Shown here in pieces: positions 19,290 to 28,112 of a stretch of DNA of 64,000 nt. Origin of the DNA: Spirosoma lacussanchae (GTDB lineage Bacteria; Bacteroidota; Bacteroidia; Cytophagales; Spirosomataceae); contig NZ_SWJG01000003.1 in NCBI RefSeq assembly GCF_005870035.1, positions 248,001 to 312,000 on the forward strand. The letters are read 5' to 3'. Each line of letters starts with the position of its first letter. The stretch's first letter is position 1. The position numbers were made by a program, and so were the translations under genes. Under the pieces are notes generated by a model, which ran no database searches, had not been told where the DNA came from, and worked only from the letters and a program-made list of their open reading frames with translations.

Positions 19290-21341
19290 ATGAATATGCG
19301 TAAACTAATGTATGGCGTTGGGCTGGCTCTCCTTATTGGGAATCAGTCACAAGGCGTGTTTGGTCAGACGACCAGCCCGGACTGGCAGATTGTTGGTCAG
19401 AATATTAACCCCGCCAATTACTATGGCATTACCGTAGCCAACGGCATGATCGGTCTGGTCTCGTCGCCGGAGCCGATGAAAGTGAAAGATGTGGTACTGA
19501 ACGGGGCTTTTGATACCTACGGGCGTGGCCGGGTGTCCAACATCCTGAAGGTCTTCAACTTCGTCAACATGAACCTCGATGTTGACGGTTCGCGGCTCGG
19601 ACCAAAAGATATTGCCAATTACCGGCAAACGCTCGACATGCAGAAAGCGGCCCTAACCACTACCTTCGACTACAAAGACAAGGTTGGCGTTCGGCAAACG
19701 GTCATGGCCCTGCGGCATCTGCCGTACTCGGCCCTGACCATGGTCGAAATTACGGCCCGTAAGGACTGCGAAATCAGCCCGATGAGCGTAATCGAAACGC
19801 CCGAGAACCTGAAAGAAGTCAAGAATTTCTACGCCGAGATCGACCGGTCGCACGTGACCATCCGTCTGCTGACATCGGTTGCCAAAAGTCCGTCGGGCCG
19901 GCATACCGTAGCTGCCAGTAACAGCTTCATTTTTGACGAGCCACACGGTCAGGAGCCGGACGTGATTCACGAAGACTGGGATTACAACATGCACCTGGCC
20001 AAGTTTAAAAAACGGCTCAAAGCGGGCGAAACGTACCGGTTCAGCATTGTTGGCTCGGTATCGTCGACGGCCCATACCGCCGATCCGCACAACGAAGCCG
20101 AACGGCTGACCATCTTTGCCGCGCTGGAACGGACCGAACGGCTGCTGATGCGCCACAACGCCGAATGGGCCAAACTGTGGCGGAGCGATATTATCATTGA
20201 GGGCGATCCGGATGCGCAGCGGGCCGTACGGTCGGCACTGTACCACCTGTATTCGTTTGCGCGTGAAGGGCAGGCCTACAGTCTGTCGCCCATGGGCTTG
20301 TCGGGGCTGGGCTATAACGGACACGTATTCTGGGACACGGAGTTATGGATGTACCCGCCCCTGCTGACGCTGAAACCCGAAATGGCCCGCTCCCTGCTCG
20401 AATACCGCTTCGAACGCATGCAGATGGCCAAACAAAACGCCTTCAGCCACGGCTATGCCGGGGTGATGTTTCCGTGGGAATCGGACGCCGACGGGCAGGA
20501 AGCAACGCCCGTCTGGGCCCTAACGGGCCCCTTTCAGCACCACATCACCGGCTGTGTGGGCTGGGCTTTCTGGAAATATTATCAGGTTACGAAAGACAAG
20601 GAGTGGCTGCGCACCCGTGGCTACCCGATGCTGAAAGAAGTAGCTGATTTCTGGGCGAGCCGGGTCGAGCGCGAAGGGCCGGGCAAATACCATATCAATA
20701 ACGTAATCGGCGCCAACGAATGGCAGGAAAACATCGATGATAACGCCTTCACGAATGGGATGGCCAAAACATCCCTGCAATACGCCAGCCAGGCCGCTCA
20801 GGAGCTGGGAATAACGCCCAATCCCGACTGGAAAACTGTAGCCGACAACATCCCGATCCTGAAATTTCCGGACGGCACGACCAAAGAAAACCGTACCTAC
20901 GATGGCGTCACGATCAAACAGGCTGATGTAAACCTGCTGGCTTACCCGCTCACGGTCATAACGGATCCGGCCCTGATCCGGAAAGACCTGACTTATTATG
21001 AACCACGCTATTCGCCGGAGGGGCCTGCTATGGGCTGGTCGGTACTGGCCACGCTGAATGCGCGGCTGGGCAATACGGACAAGGCGTATGACTGGTTTGT
21101 AAAGAGCTACAAACCCAATGAGGTACCACCGTTTGGGGTGCTGGCTGAAACCGCTGGTGGCACGAACCCGTATTTCGCAACGGGGGCCGGAGGTATGTTA
21201 CAGGCGGTTCTGAATGGATTCGGAGGGATCGATATCACGGATAGTGGGATTACGCAGCTGAAGACGAAACTGCCGAAGAAGTGGAAGTCCCTGACTATTA
21301 AAGGAGTAGGGCCGCAGGCTAAAACGGTACAGGTTCAATAA
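19290..21341 (+). CDS. Secreted glycoside hydrolase family 65-type protein
   Basis: A 683-residue (alpha/alpha)6-barrel enzyme with an N-terminal signal peptide (ends near VFGQ), so it is probably periplasmic. The N-terminal beta-sandwich (about 30-280) is followed by a helical linker and the catalytic barrel with the GH65 substrate-binding motif YNGHVFWDTELWMYP. The general acid is predicted as E477 (IGANEWQENIDDNAF). A second carboxylate, E620 (VLAETAGGTNPYF), sits 143 residues later, where GH65 hydrolases carry the general base that phosphorylases lack. This points to an inverting alpha-glucoside hydrolase, of the kind seen in the Flavobacterium kojibiose hydrolase or animal PGGHG, rather than a phosphorylase. 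The exact linkage is not predictable. A large inverted repeat separates it from the convergent TetR gene. Confidence 0.88.
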   Translation: MNMRKLMYGVGLALLIGNQSQGVFGQTTSPDWQIVGQNINPANYYGITVANGMIGLVSSPEPMKVKDVVLNGAFDTYGRGRVSNILKVFNFVNMNLDVDGSRLGPKDIANYRQTLDMQKAALTTTFDYKDKVGVRQTVMALRHLPYSALTMVEITARKDCEISPMSVIETPENLKEVKNFYAEIDRSHVTIRLLTSVAKSPSGRHTVAASNSFIFDEPHGQEPDVIHEDWDYNMHLAKFKKRLKAGETYRFSIVGSVSSTAHTADPHNEAERLTIFAALERTERLLMRHNAEWAKLWRSDIIIEGDPDAQRAVRSALYHLYSFAREGQAYSLSPMGLSGLGYNGHVFWDTELWMYPPLLTLKPEMARSLLEYRFERMQMAKQNAFSHGYAGVMFPWESDADGQEATPVWALTGPFQHHITGCVGWAFWKYYQVTKDKEWLRTRGYPMLKEVADFWASRVEREGPGKYHINNVIGANEWQENIDDNAFTNGMAKTSLQYASQAAQELGITPNPDWKTVADNIPILKFPDGTTKENRTYDGVTIKQADVNLLAYPLTVITDPALIRKDLTYYEPRYSPEGPAMGWSVLATLNARLGNTDKAYDWFVKSYKPNEVPPFGVLAETAGGTNPYFATGAGGMLQAVLNGFGGIDITDSGITQLKTKLPKKWKSLTIKGVGPQAKTVQVQ

Positions 21342-21350
21342 GCGCGTATA

Positions 21351-21440
21351 GGATGCAGTTCCTGTTATCAGTCAGCAATTAGTAGTGTATTCAGAGGCTG
21401 TCTTCGTGCACTACTAATTGGTTACTGATAACGGGCATCC
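21351..21440. terminator. Three-segment inverted repeat between convergent genes
   Basis: Three nested complementary arms fold about a 21-nt loop: GGATGC with GCATCC, CCTGTTATCAGT with ACTGATAACGGG, and CAATTAGTAGTG with CACTACTAATTG. It lies 10 nt after the GH65-type stop and 6 nt from the TetR stop, so it probably acts as a bidirectional terminator. It is much longer than needed for that. Confidence 0.6.
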
Positions 21441-21445
21441 TGATT

Positions 21446-22138
21446 TTACCATTGGGCAGTCGGCAGATGAGCCGATTGTAATTCGAGTTCAACGTCTTTC
21501 GACTGAATAGCCATTTTGTTCAGGGCGATGTAGATCGCTTTAACGGCATTTTCGATCCGCTTCCAGCCTTCTTCGCTCCGCAGATCGATGCTGACCATGG
21601 TCCGGTCGTTCTGCGCCATGATCGTCAGATACGTCATCGCTCCCAGAATAACGGCTGATATAGCCTGGGTGTCAGCACCTTTTACGAAAGATAGCTGGCT
21701 TACGAGCCGGGTCATTTCTTCGTCCTGCGCTTTGGCGGCTGTTTCAGCAATGGAATCATTTTCAATAACGGTAGCTTTCAGTACTTCGCGGGCTGCTTTG
21801 AAGGTTCTGAAATACCGATACGTCTGGATTACCTGTCTGTACCAGATACGGGCAACATCCGAGTCGTGCAGCGGCCGAATCTGATCCAATACTGCCGGAT
21901 TGAAAACCGGAAACAGCTTTCCCATTTTCACGTAGTATTCGAGCAGGCCTTCCATACCGCCAAAGTACCGGTAAATCAAGACCTTGCTGACGTTGGCTTT
22001 TTCCGCTACACGGTTTACGCCAACCCCTTCAAGACCCCGCTCAGCAATAACCTCTTCCAGTGCTTCAACAATGCGCTGGGTGGTTTTGGCTCGGTTTCTC
22101 CTTACCTTTTCTTCTTTCTCCATAAGAATTGCATTCAT
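21446..22138 (-). CDS. TetR/AcrR family transcriptional regulator
   Basis: 230 residues. The N-terminal helix-turn-helix of TetR regulators is clear: RIVEALEEVIAERGLEGVGVNRVAEKANVSKVLIYRYFGGMEGLLEYYV, about residues 22-70. The C-terminal helical region would bind a ligand and form the dimer; it has no recognisable ligand signature. ATG 22138 is used here, but the ATG five codons on (MEKEEKVRRNR) is equally likely. It is convergent with the GH65-type gene and followed upstream by an AT-rich gap, so its target is not evident from position. Autoregulation from the 22139-22260 region is possible. Confidence 0.92.
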   Translation of the reverse strand: MNAILMEKEEKVRRNRAKTTQRIVEALEEVIAERGLEGVGVNRVAEKANVSKVLIYRYFGGMEGLLEYYVKMGKLFPVFNPAVLDQIRPLHDSDVARIWYRQVIQTYRYFRTFKAAREVLKATVIENDSIAETAAKAQDEEMTRLVSQLSFVKGADTQAISAVILGAMTYLTIMAQNDRTMVSIDLRSEEGWKRIENAVKAIYIALNKMAIQSKDVELELQSAHLPTAQW

Positions 22139-22508
22139 GATAATTCAAGCAAGTAGTTACACTTATTTGACTATAATTCCCTACAAGGGTCACTACAATA
22201 CACTTAAAACACCAAATTAACGCCGTTAATTCTCTCGCTTTACGCTGGCTTCGGTTGTCCAAAACGACCTTTACGGTATATTCAAAGGGCCGAATGATTG
22301 TACAACCAAGAGACGGATATAGAAAGAAAACCTCTTCGATGTAACTTTTAATTGATAATAAGCAAAGGAAAGTATTTTTTAAGCAGACAACAAAAAAAAA
22401 CAAAATATAATGGTAAAAAATTACTAAGCAGATTTGTACCGTATAAATGACCTCTAAAATGGCTATAAAACACGAAAGCCGCCTGAAGATCAAGCGGCTT
22501 TCGGCAAG
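22139..22508. other. AT-rich intergenic gap between tetR and tRNA-Gln
   Basis: About 370 bp without a credible gene. It holds the tetR promoter region on its left and the tRNA terminator hairpin at 22474-22502 on its right. The middle (about 22330-22450) is very A-rich. No operator could be assigned with confidence. Confidence 0.5.
22474..22502 (-). terminator. Terminator of tRNA-Gln
   Basis: A 9-bp stem (GAAAGCCGC at 22474-22482 with GCGGCTTTC at 22494-22502) begins 7 nt beyond the tRNA 3' end on the minus strand and is followed there by GTGTTTTATAG. Confidence 0.65.
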
Positions 22509-22579
22509 TAGCCCGAGAAGGATTCGAACCTCCACAAACAGAACCAAAATCTGTCGTACTACCCTTATACTATCGGGCT
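22509..22579 (-). tRNA. tRNA-Gln (anticodon TTG)
   Basis: A 71-nt cloverleaf on the minus strand. The acceptor arm is AGCCCGA with TCGGGCT and discriminator A. The anticodon stem is ACAGA/TCTGT around the loop TTTTGGT, which gives anticodon TTG. The T-loop is GGTTCGAATCC. No CCA is encoded. It stands alone between tetR and fabD and has its own terminator hairpin. Confidence 0.95.
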
Positions 22580-22695
22580 GTTTTGCATTTGCGAGTGCAA
22601 AGATAACGTATTTCTGTGCGTAAATGCAAAACCATTTCTCAAAAAAAAGCGACACAAACGGGGTGTCGAGCCTGTCTGCGCTGATAATCAGCCGA

Positions 22696-23580
22696 TCAGG
22701 CTACCGATAAGCCGTCGATTGTTACGGCCGGACTTATTTTTTTGACCATTCCCTGCAATACTTTACCCGGGCCGCTCTCGATAAATTCGGTAGCGCCGTC
22801 GGCTACCATCTGCTCAACGGACTGGGTCCACCGAACGGGTGAGGTGAGCTGAGCAATCAGGTTGGCTTTGATTTGCGCCGGATCAGTAGCGGGGCGGGCG
22901 TCTACGTTCTGATAGACCGGGCAACGCGGCTGCGCAAACGTCATGCTGGTAACGGCCTGGGCAAACTCGTCGCGGGCGGGTTCCATAAAAGGCGAGTGAA
23001 ACGCACCCCCTACGGCCAGTGGTAACACCCGCCGGGCACCGGCTGCCTTGAGTCGTTCACCCGCCAGCTCGATCCCCGCCAGACTCCCCGAGATCACCAC
23101 CTGGCCGGGACAATTATAATTGGCCGGTACCACAATCTCTTCGGTTACTTCGGCGCAGATCCGCTCAATGGCATCGTCGGCCAGTCCAAGCACCGCTGCC
23201 ATGGTCGAGGGTGCAATCTCGCAGGCGCGCTGCATAGCCGTTGCCCGGATCGACGCCAATCGAAGCCCATCTTCGAACGACAGCACGCCAGCCGCCGTCA
23301 GTGCCGACAGTTCGCCCAGCGAATGACCCGCTACCATATCGGGAGAAAACGAGTCGGTGGTGAGCGCCAGCACGACGCCATGCAGAAAAACCGCGGGCTG
23401 TGTATAAATTGTTTGTTTAAGGTCCTCGTCGGTTCCTTCAAACATGATCCGGGTCAGATCGTAGCCGAGGATCTGGTTGGCCTGGTCGAAAAGGGTCCGG
23501 GCCGCTTCTGACTGTTGATAAAGGTCATGGCCCATGCCGCGGAACTGCGACCCCTGGCCGGGAAAAACATATGCTTTCAT
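22696..23580 (-). CDS. fabD: Malonyl-CoA:ACP transacylase
   Basis: 294 residues. It loads malonyl groups from CoA to acyl carrier protein for fatty acid synthesis in the cytoplasm. The start is the ATG at 23580 (MKAYVFPGQGSQ); a 20-codon TTG extension exists but lies over the promoter. Motifs: GQGSQ near the N-terminus, nucleophile S87 in GHSLGEL, the catalytic His in GGAFHSPFM, and the GPGKVLQGMVKKI C-terminal motif. Length is typical. A Bacteroidota promoter is visible at 23616-23645. The gene diverges from the sdh operon. Confidence 0.97.
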   Translation of the reverse strand: MKAYVFPGQGSQFRGMGHDLYQQSEAARTLFDQANQILGYDLTRIMFEGTDEDLKQTIYTQPAVFLHGVVLALTTDSFSPDMVAGHSLGELSALTAAGVLSFEDGLRLASIRATAMQRACEIAPSTMAAVLGLADDAIERICAEVTEEIVVPANYNCPGQVVISGSLAGIELAGERLKAAGARRVLPLAVGGAFHSPFMEPARDEFAQAVTSMTFAQPRCPVYQNVDARPATDPAQIKANLIAQLTSPVRWTQSVEQMVADGATEFIESGPGKVLQGMVKKISPAVTIDGLSVA

Positions 23581-23615
23581 AGAAGAATAAAACGGCACCA
23601 AGCCATTTGTCGGAG

Positions 23616-23645
23616 CAAAGTAAAGGGGTTCGGTCGGCAAACAAA
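23616..23645 (-). promoter_or_regulatory. Promoter of fabD
   Basis: Read on the minus strand: TTTG (23645-23642), an 18-nt spacer, then TTACTTTG (23623-23616), 7 of 8 bases of the TAnnTTTG consensus. The implied leader before ATG 23580 is about 30 nt. Confidence 0.5.
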
Positions 23646-23737
23646 AACTTTGGACATCCGGTTAGGGACGCACGTCGTTTGTGTAATTTTTATAGGCAAT
23701 AAATTAGACATAAACCGGCGTCTGCAGGGCACAAATC

Positions 23738-23768
23738 TTGTTTGCGTCGCGTTTGTGATATAGTTTTG
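23738..23768 (+). promoter_or_regulatory. Promoter of the succinate dehydrogenase operon
   Basis: TTG at 23738-23740, a 20-nt spacer, and TAGTTTTG at 23761-23768, a full match to the Bacteroidota -7 box. The start near 23774 leaves a leader of about 58 nt before sdhC. Confidence 0.55.
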
Positions 23769-23832
23769 ATGCGCCATTGAAACTGGCTATTTTTCACTTG
23801 TTTACAACTACTTCTTTCGTGTCGTTCACCGT

Positions 23833-24528
23833 ATGGCTTGGGTAACACAAACACTATCCAGCTCCCTCGGCCGCAAGGTCATCATGTCATTGACGGGGCT
23901 GTTTCTGAGTACTTTCCTCATTGTACACATGGCTGGTAATCTCCAGCTGTTCAAGGCTGATGGCGGCCGGGCGTTTAACGAGTACACCTACTTCATGACG
24001 CACAATCCGCTCATCATTACTGTCTCGTATCTGCTCTACACCTCCATTCTGGTTCATGCCCTGATGGCGCTCGTGCTGACGCGGCATAACTCAGCATCGC
24101 GGCCGGTTAAGTACGCCTACAGTAAACCAGAGGCCAATAGCCCCTGGGCATCGCGCAACATGGGTATTCTGGGCACGGTACTGCTGGTATTCATTATCAT
24201 TCACATGCGCACGTTCTGGTATGAGATGCACTTTGGCTCGGTTCCGATGGCTGAGTATGACGGCAAGCAGTACAAAGATCTGTACGCCGTTGTGAAAGTA
24301 GCGTTCGCGGAGTGGTGGTACGTGCTGTTGTATGTACTGTCGATGGTTGCGGTGGGCTATCACCTGGCCCATGGTTTCCAGAGTGGGTTTCAGTCGCTGG
24401 GAGTTCGGCACCCGAAGTACACGCCCATTATCGAGACGGTAGGCCGGTATTTCTTCGCCTTCATCATTCCGGCGGCTTTTGCGGCCATGCCGATTTACGT
24501 GTTTTTGCAAGTTCACGGGATATTATAA
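23833..24528 (+). CDS. sdhC: Succinate dehydrogenase cytochrome b subunit
   Basis: 231 residues, about five transmembrane helices. This is the b558-type single-subunit membrane anchor of Bacteroidota succinate dehydrogenase/fumarate reductase, carrying haem b and the quinone site. Helices include VIMSLTGLFLSTFLIVHMAG, LLYTSILVHALMALVL, GILGTVLLVFIIIHM, WWYVLLYVLSMVAVGYHLAHG and YFFAFIIPAAFAAMPIYVF. His residues in HMAGN, VHAL, IIHMR and YHLAHG are haem-ligand candidates. First gene of sdhCAB. Confidence 0.95.
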   Translation: MAWVTQTLSSSLGRKVIMSLTGLFLSTFLIVHMAGNLQLFKADGGRAFNEYTYFMTHNPLIITVSYLLYTSILVHALMALVLTRHNSASRPVKYAYSKPEANSPWASRNMGILGTVLLVFIIIHMRTFWYEMHFGSVPMAEYDGKQYKDLYAVVKVAFAEWWYVLLYVLSMVAVGYHLAHGFQSGFQSLGVRHPKYTPIIETVGRYFFAFIIPAAFAAMPIYVFLQVHGIL

Positions 24529-24530
24529 AA

Positions 24531-24610
24531 TGAGTGAATCAATGGTTGAGCGATTGAGTGAATCGTTGGCTTAGGCCTACTGTCACTTTATTACTCAACC
24601 GCCTAATCAC
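24531..24610. repeat. Degenerate inverted repeat of the GATTGAGTGAAT type (copy 1)
   Basis: Two arms of about 27 nt, beginning GTGAATCAATGG at 24534 and ending GCCTAATCAC at 24610, pair imperfectly. A perfect 7-bp core is GGTTGAG (24544-24550) with CTCAACC (24594-24600). It fills most of the sdhC-sdhA gap. The same motif style recurs at 56591-56722 and 57791-57874. Confidence 0.5.
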
Positions 24611-24618
24611 AACTGACT

Positions 24619-26556
24619 ATGAAGCTGGATTCAAAGATTCCCGAGGGGCCGTTAGCCGAGAAGTGGGCCCGGCATAAGTTCGGCTTGAAGCTGGTAAACC
24701 CGGCGAACAAGCGGAAGTACGATATCATTGTAGTTGGTACGGGGCTGGCCGGTGCGTCGGCCGCAGCCTCGCTGGCGGAGCTTGGCTATAACGTAAAAGC
24801 CCTTACGTTCCATGATAGCGCCCGTCGGGCGCACTCCATTGCCGCCCAGGGTGGTATCAACGCAGCTAAAAATTATCAGAACGACGGTGACTCGGTCTTC
24901 CGGCTGTTCTACGACACCATTAAAGGAGGTGACTACCGCGCCCGCGAAGGCAATGTGTATCGCCTGGCTGAGGTGAGTGTTAATATTATTGACCAGTGCG
25001 TAGCGCAGGGAGTTCCGTTTGCGCGGGAGTACGGCGGTCTGCTGGCAAACCGTTCGTTCGGGGGAGCTCAGGTATCGCGCACGTTCTACGCCCGCGGCCA
25101 GACCGGTCAGCAACTGCTGCTGGGTGCTTACTCGGCGCTGAGTCGGCAGGTGACCACCGGTAAGGTGAAAATGCTGACCCGTACCGAACTGCTCGACATC
25201 GTCGTGGAAGGGGGTAAAGCCCGCGGCATTGTAACCCGCAACCTCATTACGGGAAAAATAGAATCGCACTCGGCCCATGCGGTGCTGCTGTGTACGGGTG
25301 GCTACGGCAACGTGTTCTACCTCTCGACCAACGCCATGAACTCCAACGTGACGGCGGCCTGGCGGGCTCACAAACACGGAGCTCTGTTTGCCAACCCCTG
25401 CTTCACCCAGATTCACCCGACCTGTATTCCGGTAAAAGGCGATTACCAGTCGAAGCTGACGCTGATGTCGGAGTCGCTCCGGAACGACGGGCGCGTATGG
25501 GTGCCCAAAACCAAGGAAGACGCCGAAAAAATCCGGAAAGGTCAGCTCAAACCAACCGACCTCAAGGAAGAAGACCGCGACTACTTCCTGGAACGGCGCT
25601 ACCCATCGTTCGGTAACCTGGTTCCGCGCGACGTAGCGTCCCGGAACGCCAAATACGTTTGTGACGAAGGTCGTGGCGTCAGTAAAACAGGGCTGGCGGT
25701 TTATCTCGATTTTGCGGATGCCATCAAGCGCGACGGTCGTAAAACCATCGAAGCGAAGTACGGCAACCTGTTCGAGATGTACGAAAAGATCGTTGACGAC
25801 AACCCGTACGAGACGCCGATGATGATTTACCCGGCTGTTCACTACACGATGGGTGGCCTGTGGGTCGATTACAACCTGATGACGAGCATTCCGGGTCTGT
25901 ACGCGCTCGGCGAAGCCAACTTCTCGGACCACGGCGCCAACCGCCTTGGGGCCTCGGCGCTGATGCAGGGGCTGGCCGACGGGTACTTCGTGATTCCGTA
26001 TACGGTAGGTGATTACCTGGCTACCATTGGCCCGGCCGACAAACTGCCCGTCGATGCACCCGCGTTTAAAGAAGCAGAACAACGCGTAACCAGCCAGATT
26101 CAGCGGCTGCTGTCGATCAAGGGTACTAAGCCCGTCGATGAGTTCCACCGGCAGCTGGGTCTGATTATGTGGGATTACTGCGGTATGTCGCGCAACGCCG
26201 AGGGGCTGAAAAAAGCCAAGAAGATGATTCAGGATCTGAAGGCCGAGTTCTGGAGCAACGTGCGGATCATGGGCGAAAACGAAGAGATGAACCAGTCGCT
26301 CGAAGGAGCCGGTCGCGTGGCCGATTTCATTGAGCTGGGTGAGTTGATGGTCGACGATGCGCTCAACCGGGAAGAGTCCTGCGGTGGTCACTTCCGCGAG
26401 GAGCACCAGACCGAAGACGGCGAGGCCCTGCGCGACGACGCTAACTTTGCCTACGTAGCGGCCTGGGAATACCAGGGCGAGAACCAGCCCGAAACGCTCC
26501 ATAAAGAAATACTGGAGTTCGAAAACGTGAAGCTGACGCAGCGTAGCTATAAATAA
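24619..26556 (+). CDS. sdhA: Succinate dehydrogenase/fumarate reductase flavoprotein subunit
   Basis: 645 residues. It oxidises succinate to fumarate (or the reverse) with covalently bound FAD and passes electrons to SdhB. The Rossmann motif [15 protein letters not shown] lies near residue 40. H72 in [11 protein letters not shown] is the expected covalent FAD ligand. The active-site region HPTCIPV and the capping-domain segment [12 protein letters not shown] are present, as is [17 protein letters not shown] near the C-terminal FAD contact. Length fits the Bacteroidota b558-type enzyme. It is preceded by a degenerate inverted repeat in the 90-bp gap after sdhC. Confidence 0.98.
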   Translation: MKLDSKIPEGPLAEKWARHKFGLKLVNPANKRKYDIIVVGTGLAGASAAASLAELGYNVKALTFHDSARRAHSIAAQGGINAAKNYQNDGDSVFRLFYDTIKGGDYRAREGNVYRLAEVSVNIIDQCVAQGVPFAREYGGLLANRSFGGAQVSRTFYARGQTGQQLLLGAYSALSRQVTTGKVKMLTRTELLDIVVEGGKARGIVTRNLITGKIESHSAHAVLLCTGGYGNVFYLSTNAMNSNVTAAWRAHKHGALFANPCFTQIHPTCIPVKGDYQSKLTLMSESLRNDGRVWVPKTKEDAEKIRKGQLKPTDLKEEDRDYFLERRYPSFGNLVPRDVASRNAKYVCDEGRGVSKTGLAVYLDFADAIKRDGRKTIEAKYGNLFEMYEKIVDDNPYETPMMIYPAVHYTMGGLWVDYNLMTSIPGLYALGEANFSDHGANRLGASALMQGLADGYFVIPYTVGDYLATIGPADKLPVDAPAFKEAEQRVTSQIQRLLSIKGTKPVDEFHRQLGLIMWDYCGMSRNAEGLKKAKKMIQDLKAEFWSNVRIMGENEEMNQSLEGAGRVADFIELGELMVDDALNREESCGGHFREEHQTEDGEALRDDANFAYVAAWEYQGENQPETLHKEILEFENVKLTQRSYK

Positions 26557-26559
26557 GTG

Positions 26560-26665
26560 ATGGGTTTTCGGTTTTCGTTTTCCGGTCATGCCCAACCCGG
26601 GCAAAGGCCCATCGACAACTATAAACCGAAAATCCCGGCGGGGAACCGCGCAAAACCCATCAAAC
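26560..26665. repeat. Inverted repeat between sdhA and sdhB
   Basis: The left arm starts GATGGGTTTT (26560-26569) and ends in TTTCGGTTTTCG. The right arm contains AACCGAAAATCC and closes with AAAACCCATC. The perfect outer arm is 10 bp. No U-run is present. It lies between cotranscribed genes, so it may stabilise or process the mRNA. Confidence 0.45.
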
Positions 26666-26666
26666 A

Positions 26667-27425
26667 ATGAAGATCAACTTAAAAGTCTGGAGACAGAAAA
26701 ATAATAATACCCCGGGCAAGCTGGTCGAGTACCAACTCGATAACATCTCGCCGGATATGTCGTTCCTGGAAATGTTCGACGTGCTGAACGGCGAGCTAAC
26801 CAAAAAGGGCGAAGAAATCGTTGCGTTTGACCACGACTGCCGCGAAGGTATCTGTGGCTCTTGCTCGATGTATATCAACGGCCGCGCCCACGGGCCGCAG
26901 ACGGGAGCCACTACCTGCCAGCTGCACATGCGTTCGTTCAACGATGGCGATACCATTGTGGTTGAGCCATGGCGGGCGCGGGCCTTCCCGGTTATCAAAG
27001 ACCTGATCGTTGACCGGTCGGCGTTTGACCGGGTTATTCAGGCCGGTGGTTACGTATCGGTGAACACGGGCTCGGCGCGCGACGCGAACGAAATCCTGAT
27101 TCCACGTACAGTGGCCGATGAGGCTATGGATGCCGCTGCCTGCATTGGCTGTGGCGCCTGCGTAGCGGCCTGCAAGAACGCATCGGCTATGCTGTTCGTA
27201 TCGGCTAAGGTATCCCAGCTGGCTATTCTGCCGCAGGGTAAGGCCGAGAGCCAGCAGCGGGCCGAGCGTATGGTGGCTCAGATGGATGCCGAAGGTTTCG
27301 GTGCCTGCTCCTTTACCGGCGCCTGCTCGGTCGAGTGCCCCAAGTCGATTTCGCTCGACCATATTGCCCGCATGAACCGGGAATATCTGGGTGCCAAGCT
27401 GACCTCCGACAACGTTCAGGGATAA
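26667..27425 (+). CDS. sdhB: Succinate dehydrogenase/fumarate reductase iron-sulfur subunit
   Basis: 252 residues, carrying electrons from SdhA to the membrane quinone. The N-terminal ferredoxin domain binds [2Fe-2S] through [15 protein letters not shown] and a later TTCQLH. The C-terminal domain has [15 protein letters not shown] and [14 protein letters not shown] for the [4Fe-4S] and [3Fe-4S] clusters. Length and motif order are normal for the b558-type enzyme. The gene ends the sdhCAB operon at a strong terminator. Confidence 0.98.
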   Translation: MKINLKVWRQKNNNTPGKLVEYQLDNISPDMSFLEMFDVLNGELTKKGEEIVAFDHDCREGICGSCSMYINGRAHGPQTGATTCQLHMRSFNDGDTIVVEPWRARAFPVIKDLIVDRSAFDRVIQAGGYVSVNTGSARDANEILIPRTVADEAMDAAACIGCGACVAACKNASAMLFVSAKVSQLAILPQGKAESQQRAERMVAQMDAEGFGACSFTGACSVECPKSISLDHIARMNREYLGAKLTSDNVQG

Positions 27426-27448
27426 GCAGCGTAGGTACATCATGCAAG

Positions 27449-27482
27449 GCGGGCTCTTTCAGCGAAAGAGCCCGCTTTTTTT
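27449..27482 (+). terminator. Rho-independent terminator of sdhCAB
   Basis: A perfect 12-bp GC-rich stem (GCGGGCTCTTTC with GAAAGAGCCCGC), a 3-nt loop, and a run of seven T. Confidence 0.9.
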
Positions 27483-27490
27483 GTTCCTCT

Positions 27491-27955
27491 CTACCGACGA
27501 TACGCTGTAATGGCCCTGACGGGCCAGAGCTTTGGTAGCATCGTTCAGGATCGCCCCTGGCCCGTCAGGGCCATTACAGCGCAGCGTGGGTAGCGAAGCG
27601 GGGTCAGCAAATACAATGTGCCGTCAGGTACATCACAGCATAGCATCGGTAGCATCATGGGAGCGGACCCCGTCCAGAGCCAGGTGCCGTTGAGTTAGGT
27701 ACCTGACGGCACCTGGTTCCCACCTGGAGGGATGTTTTCTACCGACGCTACGCTGTTCTGGCCCTAACGGGCCATGGATGATCTGGGTGCCTGTCGATTT
27801 CTACCGACGCTACGCTGTTCTGGCCCTGACGGGCCATGGATTGATGGGCGCCTGTCAATCCCTGCCGACGCTGCGCTGTTTGGGCCCTAACGGGCTATGG
27901 ACGATCCTGAACGATGCTACCGACATTGTGCTGTGATGGCACAGACAGGGCCTGG
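27491..27955. repeat. Cluster A of an interspersed palindromic repeat
   Basis: Seven copies of a degenerate element whose constant arm is CTACCGACGCTACGCTGT. Plus-strand copies start at 27491, 27739, 27801, 27862 and about 27916. Minus-strand copies are at 27559-27593 and 27617-27653. The arm is followed by a short palindromic core, usually GGCCCTGACGGGCC or once the GTACCTGACGGCAC type. The last copy (27916-27955) has a decayed core. The copies at 27491 and 27559 form a large inverted pair. From 27739 on, the copies are spaced about 54-62 bp. A related hairpin without the constant arm is at 27681-27715. The rest of the sdhB-lepB gap (to 28112) shows no gene. Confidence 0.8.
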
Positions 27956-28112
27956 CTTTTGCCTGAGTTTACGTCAACCCAGAGTGATTTAAACTGGCAA
28001 AAAAGCCGTTTGTGTAAAAGGCAGGTATAGCGGTTGAGGTTTACACTACCTTTTAGCTACTATCTCACAGGGCGTTGGTAGTGGTCATTCACCCGAAAAA
28101 AGTAATCGTATC

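Noticed and set aside
22065-22655. 196-codon minus-strand open frame overlapping tRNA-Gln and tetR
   Set aside because: It runs through the tRNA gene and its terminator and overlaps the start of tetR in another frame.
23581-23640. N-terminal extension of fabD from a TTG
   Set aside because: The extension covers the predicted promoter, and the ATG at 23580 gives the standard N-terminus.
24652-26667. 671-codon minus-strand open frame across sdhA
   Set aside because: Shadow of sdhA, which has all family motifs; no domain is seen in the opposite product.
27491-27955. CRISPR-like array in the sdhB-lepB gap
   Set aside because: Copies are degenerate, occur on both strands, have irregular spacing and share the segments that would be spacers; no cas gene is near.
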